NCBI GenBank assembly: GCA_002408185.1
Contig: DHQV01000055.1
Coordinates: 63,923-127,922, forward strand
Direction: 5' to 3'
Source of the DNA: Deltaproteobacteria bacterium UBA5329
GTDB taxonomy: Bacteria > Desulfobacterota > Syntrophorhabdia > Syntrophorhabdales > Syntrophorhabdaceae
Length of the DNA: 64,000 nt
In this document: piece after piece, positions 17,500 through 25,503 of the stretch
Numbering within the stretch: the stretch's first letter is position 1
How the letters are laid out: every line of letters begins with the position of its first letter
Program-made: the position numbers and the translations under genes
Notes under the pieces: model-generated
Seen by the model: the letters and a program-made list of their open reading frames with translations, nothing else
Databases searched by the model: none
Told to the model about the DNA's origin: nothing

Positions 17500-18023
17500 T
17501 TTCCGGTACCTCCCCGGTAAATAAGATTGGCGACAATAAGGCCTCCAACGAAAAAGCAGATAAGGGAAATATAACCGCTTACAGCCAGCTGAAGCGAACC
17601 GCTCAGCCCATGACCGCTCGGTCACCCGTCGGCCAGGCGGGCCCCGAACATGGCTACGGCCCCGCCGAAAAACGCGACAATGCCACGTTTAAGCCTGCCC
17701 GGTCCGAACCTTTGTTCCCACATTGTCGGAACTGCCTGCCAGCGAAAAGAGCGCGATGTCGATGATGCGATGAGCGAGCCGAAGAAAATACCGACGACGA
17801 ACATCCATTGCCAGTCGATCTTCGGGAGCTCTTTGATGAAATATTCCATCCGGGCGACCCGTTCCGCCGAAAATGCAGATTCCACAAACCCCGCGCTTCT
17901 GACAAATGTGGTCGACGCCCCGAAATATTTTCCTGCGGCCCATACGGAAAGAACAAGGAGAAGGCCTGTGAGGGCGCCGGCGATATAGGGATTCCAACCC
18001 TTCGGTTCGTGACGGTCATTCAT
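17496..18023 (-). CDS. YeeE/YedE-family half-transporter, probable selenoprotein (in-frame UGA as Sec)
   Basis: The start is ATG 18023 behind a perfect AAAGGAGG. The frame meets TGA at 17622-17624 exactly where the family motif GARLAGGCxSGHG has its conserved cysteine: the sequence reads GARLADG, UGA, PSGHGLSG. Past the UGA the frame stays open for 41 more codons, encodes the expected last membrane helix (LQLAVSGYISLICFFVGGLI) and ends in a TGA overlapping the downstream YeeE start (ATGA). Read through, the protein is 175 residues, the same length as its partner. A hairpin with a GU-containing apical loop follows the UGA. Reading the UGA as selenocysteine explains all of this; a nonsense mutation is the alternative. 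Role: uptake of thiosulfate or a related sulfur/selenium compound. Confidence 0.82.
17588..17607 (-). promoter_or_regulatory. Candidate bacterial SECIS hairpin
   Basis: On the transcript, 14 nt after the UGA, GCUGAGCG pairs with CGC-U-UCAGC (8 bp, one bulged U) around a three-base GUU loop. The loop lies 22-25 nt after the UGA, within the range known for bacterial SECIS elements, which need an apical GU and often a bulged U to bind SelB. In the E. coli model the bulged U is on the 5' arm, here on the 3' arm, so the match is partial. A smaller hairpin (UGACC-GAGC-GGUCA) that includes the UGA itself could compete. Confidence 0.55.
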
Positions 18024-18061
18024 GGACGCCTCCTTTGAGTGATTATCTGTCTGAAGTACCA

Positions 18062-18101
18062 TTACGCACTATACTTACAGGTTATGCACTATAATTATAA
18101 G
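18062..18101. repeat. Tandem 20-bp direct repeat upstream of the YeeE operon
   Basis: Two adjacent copies (18062-18081 and 18082-18101) agree at 16 of 20 positions, with a shared core GCACTATA. On the minus strand each copy holds TATAGTGC, which resembles a -10 element. The 20-bp period, about two helical turns, and the position about 40 bp ahead of the YeeE start codon fit a pair of regulator sites or a promoter-operator overlap. Confidence 0.45.
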
Positions 18102-18221
18102 TTCACCGCGCTGTTTCAGGCAAGGGATTTCAGGTCTTCCCGGGATATACCCGCAAAAATGAGGCCCGTTTCAGCATATTTCTCACGGGGTTACAAATGA
18201 ATTGCCTTACTGTGCGCAGGC

Positions 18222-18250
18222 TTTCAATAACACCACTTTTCTGGTATACT
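18222..18250 (+). promoter_or_regulatory. Extended -10 promoter of uvrA
   Basis: TTTCAA, 17 nt, TATACT, with TGG directly ahead of the -10 (extended -10). The predicted start is near 18257, followed by TAAAGGAAG and the uvrA ATG at 18285. I saw no convincing LexA-type palindrome here. Confidence 0.55.
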
Positions 18251-18284
18251 GTAACGCTCGTAAAGGAAGCGAAGCAGTATTAAA

Positions 18285-21164
18285 ATGGATAGTATATTCG
18301 TAAAAGGTGCAAAAGAGCACAACCTCAAGAACATCGATGTAACAATTCCGCGAAACAAAATGGTCATTATCACGGGGCCGAGCGGTTCAGGTAAATCTAC
18401 CCTTGCCTTTGATACGATATATGCAGAAGGCCAGAGAAGATACGTTGAATCGCTTTCATCGTACGCCAGGCAATTCCTCGAACTTATGGAAAAGCCCGAT
18501 GTAGAATACATCGAAGGCCTGTCTCCCGCCATCAGCATCGAACAGAAGAGCATCAGCAAGAACCCGCGCAGTACGGTCGGCACGGTGACGGAGATCTATG
18601 ATTACCTGCGCCTTCTTTTCGCCCGCGTGGGCCATGTATTTTGCTACGGCTGCGGCAAGGAGATAAAAAGCCAGCATGCCCCCCAGATCGTGGACGCTAT
18701 TTCTGCAATTGGCAAAGGGGTGAGCCTCACGATCCTCGCGCCGATCGTTCGCGCCAGGAAGGGTGAGTACCGCAAAGAGCTGGATGAACTACGCCAGCAT
18801 GGTTTTACAAAGGTTAAGATAGACGGGAAGATCATCGACCTCTCCGAGGACATCGAACTCGACAAGAACAAGAAACACGAAATAGACGTTATTATCGACC
18901 GGATCACGATCAGGGATGGCATTGAACGCAGGCTTTTCGAAGCCGTCGAGCTTGCCCTTGGCAGGGCAGGGGGCCTCGTAAAGGTCGAGAGCGAAAAGGA
19001 AACGCGTTTATTCAGTGAAAAATTTGCCTGTCCGGAATGCGGCATAAGCTATCCCGAGATCGCACCGCGTATGTTCTCCTTCAATAATCCGTACGGGGCA
19101 TGCCCGGCATGTACGGGACTCGGTGTAAAAGAGTATTTCGACCCGGCCCTGATCGTGCCGAATCATGACCTGTCCTTACGGGATGGTGCCGTCATCCCGT
19201 GGGCTGAAAAGAATCCGGTTCATTTTCTGCCTTTTCTCGAGGCCCTTGTAAAGCATTACAGGATCGACATCAGGAAACCCTTCCGGGACCTCCCGAAAAA
19301 CGTTCAGGATGCCATACTTTACGGCTCGAAGGGCGAAAATATAGAGTTCTTTGACGATTTTCACGGTCGGCGCATGTTCAGCCAGAAGCCTTTCGAGGGC
19401 GTGATCGGGCAGTTACGCAGGGATTGGGAGAGTGCCGATCTTTACGAACGCGATAAACTCGAAAGGTTCATCAACCTCATTCCCTGTCCGGAATGCGGCG
19501 GCGCCCGGCTCAGGAAGGAAATGCTCTGGGTCAAGGTAGGCGGTCTTAACATATTCGAAATATCGCGGATGACGATCGAGGAGTGTGCCGGTTTCTTCGG
19601 TAAAATAGAACTTTCCGAGAAAGAAGAGGAGATTGCCCGGGCCATCCTGAAAGAGGTCACGGCACGGCTGAGATTTCTGCTCGATGTCGGCCTCGATTAT
19701 ATAAGCCTCAGCAGGAATTCAGCCACCCTTTCCTCCGGCGAATCGCAGCGCATCCGGCTTGCTACCCAGATAGGGTCCGGCCTGACGGGGGTACTCTACG
19801 TCCTCGATGAGCCAAGCATCGGCCTTCACCAGAGAGATAATGACCGGCTCCTCAAAACATTGAGGCGCCTCCGCGACCTTGACAATACCGTTATTGTCGT
19901 GGAGCATGATTATGATGCCATTGTCTCATCCGATTATGTCGTCGACCTCGGTCCGGGTGCAGGAGAGAGAGGCGGACACATCGTCTTTCAGGGGACCCCT
20001 GCCGAACTCAAAGCCCATCCCGATTCGGTTACAGGCCTTTACGTGTCCGGCAGGCTTGCCATACAACGCCCTGTCCAAAGAAGGCAGCCCAAGGGGTTTC
20101 TCACAATAAAGGGTGCAAGGGCGAACAACCTTAAAGACATTGACGTGGCGATCCCGCTTGGTGTGTTTACGTCTGTGACCGGCGTTTCCGGATCGGGGAA
20201 AAGCACCCTGATCGTCGATACGCTGTATCCTGCTTTGAAGCAAAAGCTGTACAGATCGAAGGAGCGGGTCGGGGAATCGGACGGCATCCAGGGATTCGAG
20301 GCGATAGACAGGGTCATCGACATCGACCAGTCCCCGATCGGAAGGACGCCTCGGTCGAATCCGGCCACGTATACGGGGCTGTTCACCCATATCCGGGAAC
20401 TTTTTGCGCGTCTGCCGGAATCCAGGATGCGGGGTTACCGGGAGGGGCGCTTCAGCTTCAACGTGAAAGGCGGCCGGTGTGAGACATGCGCCGGCGAGGG
20501 TTTTGTCAAGATCGAGATGCAATTCCTGCCGGATGTCTATATCGTCTGCGAGGCATGCAAGGGAAAACGGTACAACAGGGATACGCTCGAGGTGCTTTAT
20601 CGGGGAAAGAGCATTGCGGACATCCTCGAAATGACCGTTACCCAGGCCATGGAATTCTTCGAGGCCCATCCTCACATTCGAGGCAAGCTCAAAGTTCTCT
20701 TCGATGTCGGCCTTGGTTATATCCGGCTTGGCCAGGCGGCCACCACGCTCTCCGGCGGCGAGGCGCAGCGCATCAAGCTGTCACGGGAGCTGTCCAAAAG
20801 AGATACTGGAAAGACCTTATATATCCTTGATGAACCGACGACCGGTCTGCACTTTGTGGACATCGAAAAACTTCTTCGCGTCCTGAACGAACTTGTCGAG
20901 CGCGGTAATTCCGTGGTAGTCATCGAGCATAACCTCGATGTGATAAAAAGCGCGGATTACATAATAGATCTTGGCCCCGAAGGAGGCGACCGTGGTGGGA
21001 CGATCATTGCCGAGGGCAGTCCCGAAGCGATAATAGCGGTCGAAAACAGTTATACCGGGACCTTCTTGAAGAAATACCTGGAAGAGAGCGCACCTGAGAC
21101 AGCGGAAGACGTTCCTGTCGCGTCGCGTCCGCCGGGCAAGGAAATAAGACCCGGGTACCTGTAA
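18285..21164 (+). CDS. uvrA: Excinuclease ABC subunit A
   Basis: The 959-residue DNA-damage recognition ATPase of nucleotide excision repair. It has two ABC modules: Walker A GPSGSGKST at residues 32-40 and GVSGSGKSTL near 640, each with an ABC signature (LSSGESQRIRLA and LSGGEAQRIKLS) and Walker B (YVLDEPS, YILDEPT). The family zinc-finger cysteines are present, including CETCAGEGFVKIEMQFLPDV in the second module. As a dimer it loads UvrB onto lesions. It appears to be a single-gene unit, with the reverse ogt gene downstream. Length is normal for the family. Confidence 0.97.
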   Translation: MDSIFVKGAKEHNLKNIDVTIPRNKMVIITGPSGSGKSTLAFDTIYAEGQRRYVESLSSYARQFLELMEKPDVEYIEGLSPAISIEQKSISKNPRSTVGTVTEIYDYLRLLFARVGHVFCYGCGKEIKSQHAPQIVDAISAIGKGVSLTILAPIVRARKGEYRKELDELRQHGFTKVKIDGKIIDLSEDIELDKNKKHEIDVIIDRITIRDGIERRLFEAVELALGRAGGLVKVESEKETRLFSEKFACPECGISYPEIAPRMFSFNNPYGACPACTGLGVKEYFDPALIVPNHDLSLRDGAVIPWAEKNPVHFLPFLEALVKHYRIDIRKPFRDLPKNVQDAILYGSKGENIEFFDDFHGRRMFSQKPFEGVIGQLRRDWESADLYERDKLERFINLIPCPECGGARLRKEMLWVKVGGLNIFEISRMTIEECAGFFGKIELSEKEEEIARAILKEVTARLRFLLDVGLDYISLSRNSATLSSGESQRIRLATQIGSGLTGVLYVLDEPSIGLHQRDNDRLLKTLRRLRDLDNTVIVVEHDYDAIVSSDYVVDLGPGAGERGGHIVFQGTPAELKAHPDSVTGLYVSGRLAIQRPVQRRQPKGFLTIKGARANNLKDIDVAIPLGVFTSVTGVSGSGKSTLIVDTLYPALKQKLYRSKERVGESDGIQGFEAIDRVIDIDQSPIGRTPRSNPATYTGLFTHIRELFARLPESRMRGYREGRFSFNVKGGRCETCAGEGFVKIEMQFLPDVYIVCEACKGKRYNRDTLEVLYRGKSIADILEMTVTQAMEFFEAHPHIRGKLKVLFDVGLGYIRLGQAATTLSGGEAQRIKLSRELSKRDTGKTLYILDEPTTGLHFVDIEKLLRVLNELVERGNSVVVIEHNLDVIKSADYIIDLGPEGGDRGGTIIAEGSPEAIIAVENSYTGTFLKKYLEESAPETAEDVPVASRPPGKEIRPGYL

Positions 21165-21188
21165 AGCTCAGGAGTTCCCACCCACCAT

Positions 21189-21212
21189 CATTCCGGCAAG
21201 CCGGGATGACGA
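21189..21212. repeat. Small REP-like palindrome
   Basis: CATTCCGGC-AA-GCCGGGATG forms a near-perfect hairpin between the convergent uvrA and ogt genes and may end both transcripts. Its reverse strand reads CGTCATCCCGGC, a string that recurs in related form near 29966-29995 and 45044-45066. Confidence 0.45.
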
Positions 21213-21249
21213 TAGGAGCAAAAGATCTCGCATTATTTTGTCCCGATGA

Positions 21250-21756
21250 TCATGTCTTCCGGATACCCTCAAGAAACAGGAGCCTTTTCTTTATCTTTTC
21301 CCCGAGTGAAAATCCCCCCAGTGAACCATCACGCCTGATCACCCGGTGGCAAGGGATTATTATGGGGATCGGGTTGCGGCTCACCGCCTGCCCGACGGCC
21401 CTGGAGCCCTTAGGGCACCCGGTCAGTGCGGCTATTTCGGAATAGCTCTTTGTTTCCCCGTATGGTATACGTCGGAGCTCCTCAAGGACTTTTTGTGTAA
21501 ATTCGGGAAGGTCCGATATGTCGATCTCGATATCGAAATCAACAGGCTGTCCTTTCAGATAGCGGTGCAGGAGTGTCCGGACCGTCTTAAATGAGTGTTC
21601 CGACTCCACGGCGTTCGGAAAACGCTTCATTATTTCCCTGTGTTCCTGGTACATGTCATTTTCCGAAAGGTCCAGGCTGATGATACGACCGTCTTTTTTG
21701 ACAACAGATATGGTACCGAACCATGATTCAAAGATCGCAAATTCTATAATGGGCAA
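21250..21756 (-). CDS. ogt: Methylated-DNA--protein-cysteine methyltransferase
   Basis: A 168-residue suicide repair enzyme that takes the alkyl group from O6-alkylguanine in DNA onto its own cysteine. The active-site motif is IIPCHRVIRRDGSLGGF, with Cys136 as acceptor; upstream lies the helix-turn-helix GCPKGSRAVGQAVSRNPIPI with the arginine finger. The N-terminal part is the usual RNase H-like domain. There is no Ada-type regulatory domain, so this is the Ogt/AGT type. It sits convergent to uvrA, placing two alkylation/bulky-lesion repair genes together. Confidence 0.95.
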   Translation of the reverse strand: MPIIEFAIFESWFGTISVVKKDGRIISLDLSENDMYQEHREIMKRFPNAVESEHSFKTVRTLLHRYLKGQPVDFDIEIDISDLPEFTQKVLEELRRIPYGETKSYSEIAALTGCPKGSRAVGQAVSRNPIPIIIPCHRVIRRDGSLGGFSLGEKIKKRLLFLEGIRKT

Positions 21757-21830
21757 AGCGACACTCCTCCGGTCCTTTGCGGGACTCTTAACAACTTAAG
21801 AGCAAACGGAAGATCATTTCGTTTCGGTCC

Positions 21831-22298
21831 TCAACCCCCATCTGTCTGGACAAAGGCGGCGTTCGTATAGAAGTATTCCATTTTCTCCTTATGCTTGAGC
21901 TCTTCTTCGGCCATTTTCAGGAGAACATTTTTTGCTTCTCCGTCGGGATGGATCCCCGCAAGGGACAGATAGAACTCGTGGGCATTTTTTTCGCGGTGGG
22001 CCGCTATGAGATATACGTCTTTCTGCTCCATGCCCGGCTTGGGCTCGGGAGCCTCGAGATGTTCCGCGATCTTATAATCGACCACCGCTGTCCCCGGTCG
22101 CATATCGGCACCGACACCTTTATCACGGTACCCGATCAGGAATTCCTTATGTTTTTTCTCTTCGCCTGCAATATATTCCAGGGCATCCCTGGTCTGCTTA
22201 TCTGCCACTATCTTTGTGAGGTCCATGTAAAAGTTGAACGCCTCTTCTTCTTTTGTTATTGCAAGGTCAAGAATTGCTCCCAGATCTGTTGTTCCCAT
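21831..22298 (-). CDS. Rubrerythrin-like ferritin-fold diiron protein
   Basis: The 155-residue protein starts at ATG with AAAGGAGG upstream. It is a four-helix bundle with two EExxH-type half sites (IAGEEKKHKEFL near residue 48 and MAEEELKHKEKM near 135) plus single glutamates in helices 1 and 3 (KEEEAFNFYM; REKNAHEFYL), the expected diiron ligands. It lacks the C-terminal rubredoxin domain of classical rubrerythrin, so it must take electrons from another protein. In anaerobes such proteins reduce hydrogen peroxide or store iron. It stands alone between ogt and the MBL-fold gene. Confidence 0.82.
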   Translation of the reverse strand: MGTTDLGAILDLAITKEEEAFNFYMDLTKIVADKQTRDALEYIAGEEKKHKEFLIGYRDKGVGADMRPGTAVVDYKIAEHLEAPEPKPGMEQKDVYLIAAHREKNAHEFYLSLAGIHPDGEAKNVLLKMAEEELKHKEKMEYFYTNAAFVQTDGG

Positions 22299-22399
22299 AG
22301 ACAGCCTCCTTTTTTGTAGTAATTATAGCATTACACATTCACTTATGTCATGCAAGGGCAGATAATGAGCGGAAAATGGCCATGAGGAGATCGACCGAA

Positions 22400-22429
22400 T
22401 TGACAATCGCGGCTCTTAAGCTCTACAAT
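22400..22429 (+). promoter_or_regulatory. Sigma-70 promoter of the MBL-fold gene
   Basis: TTGACA, 18 nt, TACAAT. The -10 ends 14 nt before the ATG, leaving a leader of only about 8 nt with no Shine-Dalgarno sequence. Confidence 0.6.
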
Positions 22430-22443
22430 AAACGAGCTGAAAT

Positions 22444-23211
22444 ATGATAAATGGGTTTGTTAAATTCTTTGGGACCGGCGGGGCCCGTTTTATGGCCCTG
22501 AAGCAGCTCCGCGCCACAGGCGGTCTCTGGCTGAACTACCGGAAGACGAACATATACATCGATCCCGGCCCTGGTGCAATTGTCCGCATCCGTGCATCCA
22601 GGGAAAATTACGAGCCGGCCGGTCTCGATGGGATAATCCTTACCCATAAGCATATGGACCATGCCAACGACGTCAATATTCTGATCGAGACAATGACCGA
22701 AGGGGGATTCAAGAAACGCGGCACGCTTTTCTGCCCGGAGGACGCTATCTCCGAAGACCCGGTGGTATTGAGTTTTGCGAGAAATTACCTTGAAAATGTG
22801 GTTTTTCTCAAAGAAGGCTGTGAGTATACCCTGGGTGACGTTCGATTTCGGACCCCGGTAAGGCACCACCATCCCGTCGAGACATACGGCCTCTTTTTCG
22901 ATCTCGGCACGACCATCGGTCTTATTTCCGATACGAGGTTTTTCCCGGAACTTGCCGATCATTACCGCGCCGAAAACCTCATAATCAACGTGCTCCGATT
23001 AAAGCCGATCGAAAACCATGAAATAATCGATCATCTTGCCATCAACGATGTCGAGGAGCTTCTCCGGGATATACACCCTGCCAACGCCATCCTCACGCAC
23101 TTCGGTATGCACATCATCAAGAACAAACCCGGCCTGCTCGCCCGGAAATTATCAAAGGAAACCGGGGTAAATGTTATAGCTGGCAAAGATGGGATGAAGT
23201 GGGAATTCTAG
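22444..23211 (+). CDS. MBL-fold metallo-hydrolase
   Basis: The 255-residue protein shows the metallo-beta-lactamase fold: an early Asp in IYIDPGPG, the metal-binding THKHMDHAND motif (HxHxDH, near residue 63), a RHHHPVETYG histidine region near 141, a late Asp in LISDTRFFPE and a final His in LTHFGMH. The layout is that of RNase Z-like or UlaG-like hydrolases acting on phosphodiesters or lactones. No RNA-binding exosite is recognisable and the substrate is unknown. It is monocistronic, with its own consensus promoter, and convergent with a histidine-kinase gene. Confidence 0.8.
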   Translation: MINGFVKFFGTGGARFMALKQLRATGGLWLNYRKTNIYIDPGPGAIVRIRASRENYEPAGLDGIILTHKHMDHANDVNILIETMTEGGFKKRGTLFCPEDAISEDPVVLSFARNYLENVVFLKEGCEYTLGDVRFRTPVRHHHPVETYGLFFDLGTTIGLISDTRFFPELADHYRAENLIINVLRLKPIENHEIIDHLAINDVEELLRDIHPANAILTHFGMHIIKNKPGLLARKLSKETGVNVIAGKDGMKWEF

Positions 23212-23216
23212 CTACA

Positions 23217-23263
23217 GCAAGGAGTAAGGCGTCAAAAAATGCTTTTACTTCCTTACTCCTTGC
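23217..23263. terminator. Hairpin between convergent genes, possible bidirectional terminator
   Basis: GCAAGGAGTAAG and CTTACTCCTTGC form a perfect 12-bp inverted repeat, with an A-rich run inside the loop. One arm lies inside the last codons of the kinase gene. There is no clean T-run after the stem on either strand, so termination is only plausible. Confidence 0.4.
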
Positions 23264-24156
23264 CACTCACTCTTCAGCGGGATCAAAAGCTTAAAGGTAC
23301 TCCCCTCGCCCGGCTTGGTTTTCACGGTGATCGTGCCGCCGTTGGCTTCGAGAAGTCTTTTGCTCAAGGACAGGCCAAGCCCGGTACCTTCGCCTTTGGG
23401 TTTTGTAGTAAAAAAAGGCTCAAAGATCTTTTCAATAGTTTCATCATCGATGCCGATGCCTTCGTCTGTGACATCGATGAAGCCAAAAACGTCCTCGACG
23501 CCGGTCGATATCCTGACCGTGCCTCCGTGAGGCATGGCCTGAGCGGCATTATTGATGAGATTCACAAGCGCCTGCTGGATATGTATCCGGTCTATCACGA
23601 CCTTTACCGGTCCACTGCTGCGAACGATATCGATGCTCACATTCTTGAACCTGGTCAGGTGATGTTCCATGAAAAGCAGTGTGTCATCAACCAGAGAGCC
23701 GAGTTCGGTCTCCTCCATCTTTGGCTCGTCCATCCGGGAAAAATCCAGAAGTTTCAAGAGGACGTTCGTCAGCCGCCCTGCTTCCTGATCGATAAAATGG
23801 GAATACCGCCTTGCTTTCTCGAGGTCGTTTGCTTTTGTTATCCTTTTTGCAAAGCCCTGGATCGAAATAAGGGGGTTCTTTATCTCGTGCGCTATCGAAC
23901 CGGCCAATTCTCCAAGGGCTGATAGCTTGTTCGCCCTCACGAGTTGGGCCTCGAAACCTTTGATCCGTTCGTCCCTGTTCCTTAAGGCCTTCAGCTTTTC
24001 GTTCAGTGTTTGGTAAACATCATTGAGTTCCCTTATGTTTGATTCGAGAAGAACATTACGGGCCCTCGACAGGCTTTTTTCTTCTTCGAGAGCGATTTCA
24101 AGCTCCTGCACCCGGCCGGGCTCGACACATTCAGTCTTTTTTTTCCGGGAAGCCAT
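23245..24156 (-). CDS. Soluble sensor histidine kinase
   Basis: The start is ATG 24156, overlapping the stop of the V4R gene as TGATG. The 303-residue cytoplasmic protein has an N-terminal coiled coil (residues about 10-75), a HisKA domain with LGELAGSIAHEIKNPLISIQGF (phosphoacceptor His in AHEIKNP) and a complete GHKL ATPase domain (NLINNAAQAM, VTDEGIGID, PFFTTKPKGEGTGLGLSL). It has no membrane segment and no receiver or recognisable sensor domain. Tight coupling to the V4R protein suggests that the upstream gene supplies ligand sensing. No response regulator is adjacent. Confidence 0.87.
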   Translation of the reverse strand: MASRKKKTECVEPGRVQELEIALEEEKSLSRARNVLLESNIRELNDVYQTLNEKLKALRNRDERIKGFEAQLVRANKLSALGELAGSIAHEIKNPLISIQGFAKRITKANDLEKARRYSHFIDQEAGRLTNVLLKLLDFSRMDEPKMEETELGSLVDDTLLFMEHHLTRFKNVSIDIVRSSGPVKVVIDRIHIQQALVNLINNAAQAMPHGGTVRISTGVEDVFGFIDVTDEGIGIDDETIEKIFEPFFTTKPKGEGTGLGLSLSKRLLEANGGTITVKTKPGEGSTFKLLIPLKSEWQGVRK

Positions 24157-24605
24157 CAGTACAGGAAAACCTCGAATTCGCAATATTCGTAGCCGGCGGT
24201 CCAACTTTTGGTTTGAGTGGATTTAGCTTTTTTCCCCAGAACGTTTTCGAGCAGACCAGCTATGATACCACTTTCCATGTCACAAAACATCTCTCCTGTA
24301 TACGAAAAACCCGCGCAGGTGATGCATTCGTAAAGCTTGACGTTAATGTGATCCTCGTCGACGGTCGTTATATGAGGGATACCGATCTTGAGTTCCAGTA
24401 TCGTGTCGACGAATTGTTCCATTGTGGAAGCGGGGAGCATGTTGCCAACACGCTTTCCCATCATGTAAAGGGTTGCGCCTGATGACTCGCCGAGAATACT
24501 TCGCATACCTATGATCCGCAATATTCTGAACAGGAGAAGCGGAACATCATCGCCCAGCCTGGGACGCAAAACGTTCTTGACATCTTCGACAGTGTATTCT
24601 TTCAT
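24156..24605 (-). CDS. V4R-domain (4-vinyl reductase-like) small-molecule-binding protein
   Basis: The start is ATG 24605, with GGGAG about 6 nt upstream; the longer open frame overlaps the phosphatase gene without a ribosome site. The 149-residue protein matches the V4R fold of XylR/DmpR sensor domains and bacteriochlorophyll 4-vinyl reductase: an early RLGDDVPLLLFRIL helix, then the cysteine-rich C-terminal signature YECITCAGFSYTGEMFCDME, GIIAGLLENVLG and a final YEYCEFEVFL. In XylR-type regulators this domain binds aromatic compounds and zinc. As a stand-alone module fused by translation to a histidine kinase, it is a good candidate for an aromatic or hydrophobic ligand sensor. Confidence 0.75.
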   Translation of the reverse strand: MKEYTVEDVKNVLRPRLGDDVPLLLFRILRIIGMRSILGESSGATLYMMGKRVGNMLPASTMEQFVDTILELKIGIPHITTVDEDHINVKLYECITCAGFSYTGEMFCDMESGIIAGLLENVLGKKAKSTQTKSWTAGYEYCEFEVFLY

Positions 24606-24625
24606 GAGAGCTCCCGTTAATTCTT

Positions 24626-25420
24626 TTATGCCGGTCCGGCGGTTCCGTTCCCTTTTTTGATGACACCCGCCATTGCCTGATGAATGAGGCCATTCGAGGC
24701 AAGACATTCTCCATGATAAATGGTGAACGGCCCGCCCGACAAATTCGTAATACGGCCTCCGGCTTCTTCGAGAATAAGGGCCCCTGCCGCAAGGTCCCAG
24801 GGACTGAGGCGTAATTCCCAAAATCCGTCAAATCGGCCGCATGCCACATAACTCAAGTTCAGGGCGGCCGAACCGTCCCTGCGAACAGCCTGGGCTTGAT
24901 GAAGAAAATTGACGAAATGATTGATGTTATTGTTGGGGTTGGACGTGATGTCATATGGAAATCCCGTGCTGAGAAGTGCACGTTTCAAATTATTGACCCG
25001 GGATACGGTAATGCGCTCTCCATTGAGATATGCCCCTTTGCCGCCCGCCGCGAAAAATAACTCGTTCATGATCGGATTATATACGACACCCGCCATGACC
25101 CTGCCTTTTGCTTCATATGCGATAGAAGTGCAAAAAAAAGGATACCCGTGGGCATAGTTTGTCGTGCCGTCGACCGGATCTACGATCCACCTGTTCCTGT
25201 GCCCCTCATAAATATTGTATTGTTCTTCGGCGATTATATCATCATCGGGAAAGCGTTCCCTGATCATCGATATGATCTTTTCCTGGCAGGCGATATCGAC
25301 TTCCGTTACGAGGTTTATCTCGCCCTTGTGGTGGATCACTATATCTTTGGATAGCGATTCCTTTTGAATGCGCCCGGATTCAAGAGCCATTTCAACCGCT
25401 GCCTGCAAGGGATCCATCAT
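24626..25420 (-). CDS. suhB: Inositol monophosphatase family phosphatase (SuhB type)
   Basis: The 264-residue enzyme carries the family metal-binding motifs: EEQYN near residue 68, the signature DPVDGTTNYAHG (near 86-97) and the C-terminal SPWDLAAGALILEEAGG (near 208-224). It is a magnesium-dependent phosphatase acting on inositol-1-phosphate or related sugar phosphates, such as fructose-1,6-bisphosphate in some lineages. It is divergent from galT, and both genes have a -10 element almost touching their start codons. The symbol is given by family; the in vivo substrate is not shown. Confidence 0.88.
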   Translation of the reverse strand: MMDPLQAAVEMALESGRIQKESLSKDIVIHHKGEINLVTEVDIACQEKIISMIRERFPDDDIIAEEQYNIYEGHRNRWIVDPVDGTTNYAHGYPFFCTSIAYEAKGRVMAGVVYNPIMNELFFAAGGKGAYLNGERITVSRVNNLKRALLSTGFPYDITSNPNNNINHFVNFLHQAQAVRRDGSAALNLSYVACGRFDGFWELRLSPWDLAAGALILEEAGGRITNLSGGPFTIYHGECLASNGLIHQAMAGVIKKGNGTAGPA

Positions 25421-25425
25421 ACATA

Positions 25426-25455
25426 ATTCTAATCGATAATTTCTTTCTTTTGCAA
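25426..25455 (-). promoter_or_regulatory. Promoter of the inositol monophosphatase gene, near-leaderless
   Basis: On the minus strand: TTGCAA, 18 nt, TAGAAT, with only 5 nt (tatgt) before the ATG. No Shine-Dalgarno sequence fits in the gap. Confidence 0.45.
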
Positions 25456-25467
25456 GCTAACACTCGA

Positions 25468-25496
25468 TTGACATGTCGATCGTTCTGGTCTATTAT
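25468..25496 (+). promoter_or_regulatory. Consensus sigma-70 promoter of galT, near-leaderless
   Basis: TTGACA, 17 nt, TATTAT; the -10 ends 7 nt before the ATG at 25504, so transcription should start on or beside the A of the start codon. No Shine-Dalgarno sequence is present. Confidence 0.65.
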
Positions 25497-25503
25497 TACC
25501 CCA

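Noticed and set aside
17622..17624. Plain pseudogene reading of the YeeE gene (nonsense mutation)
   Set aside because: The frame after the TGA stays open, encodes the expected helix, ends coupled to the next gene, and the stop sits exactly on the conserved Cys; a random nonsense mutation would not predict all of this. It stays as the alternative.
18190..18284. LexA box at uvrA
   Set aside because: GGTATACTG near the promoter is only a partial match and is better explained as an extended -10 element.
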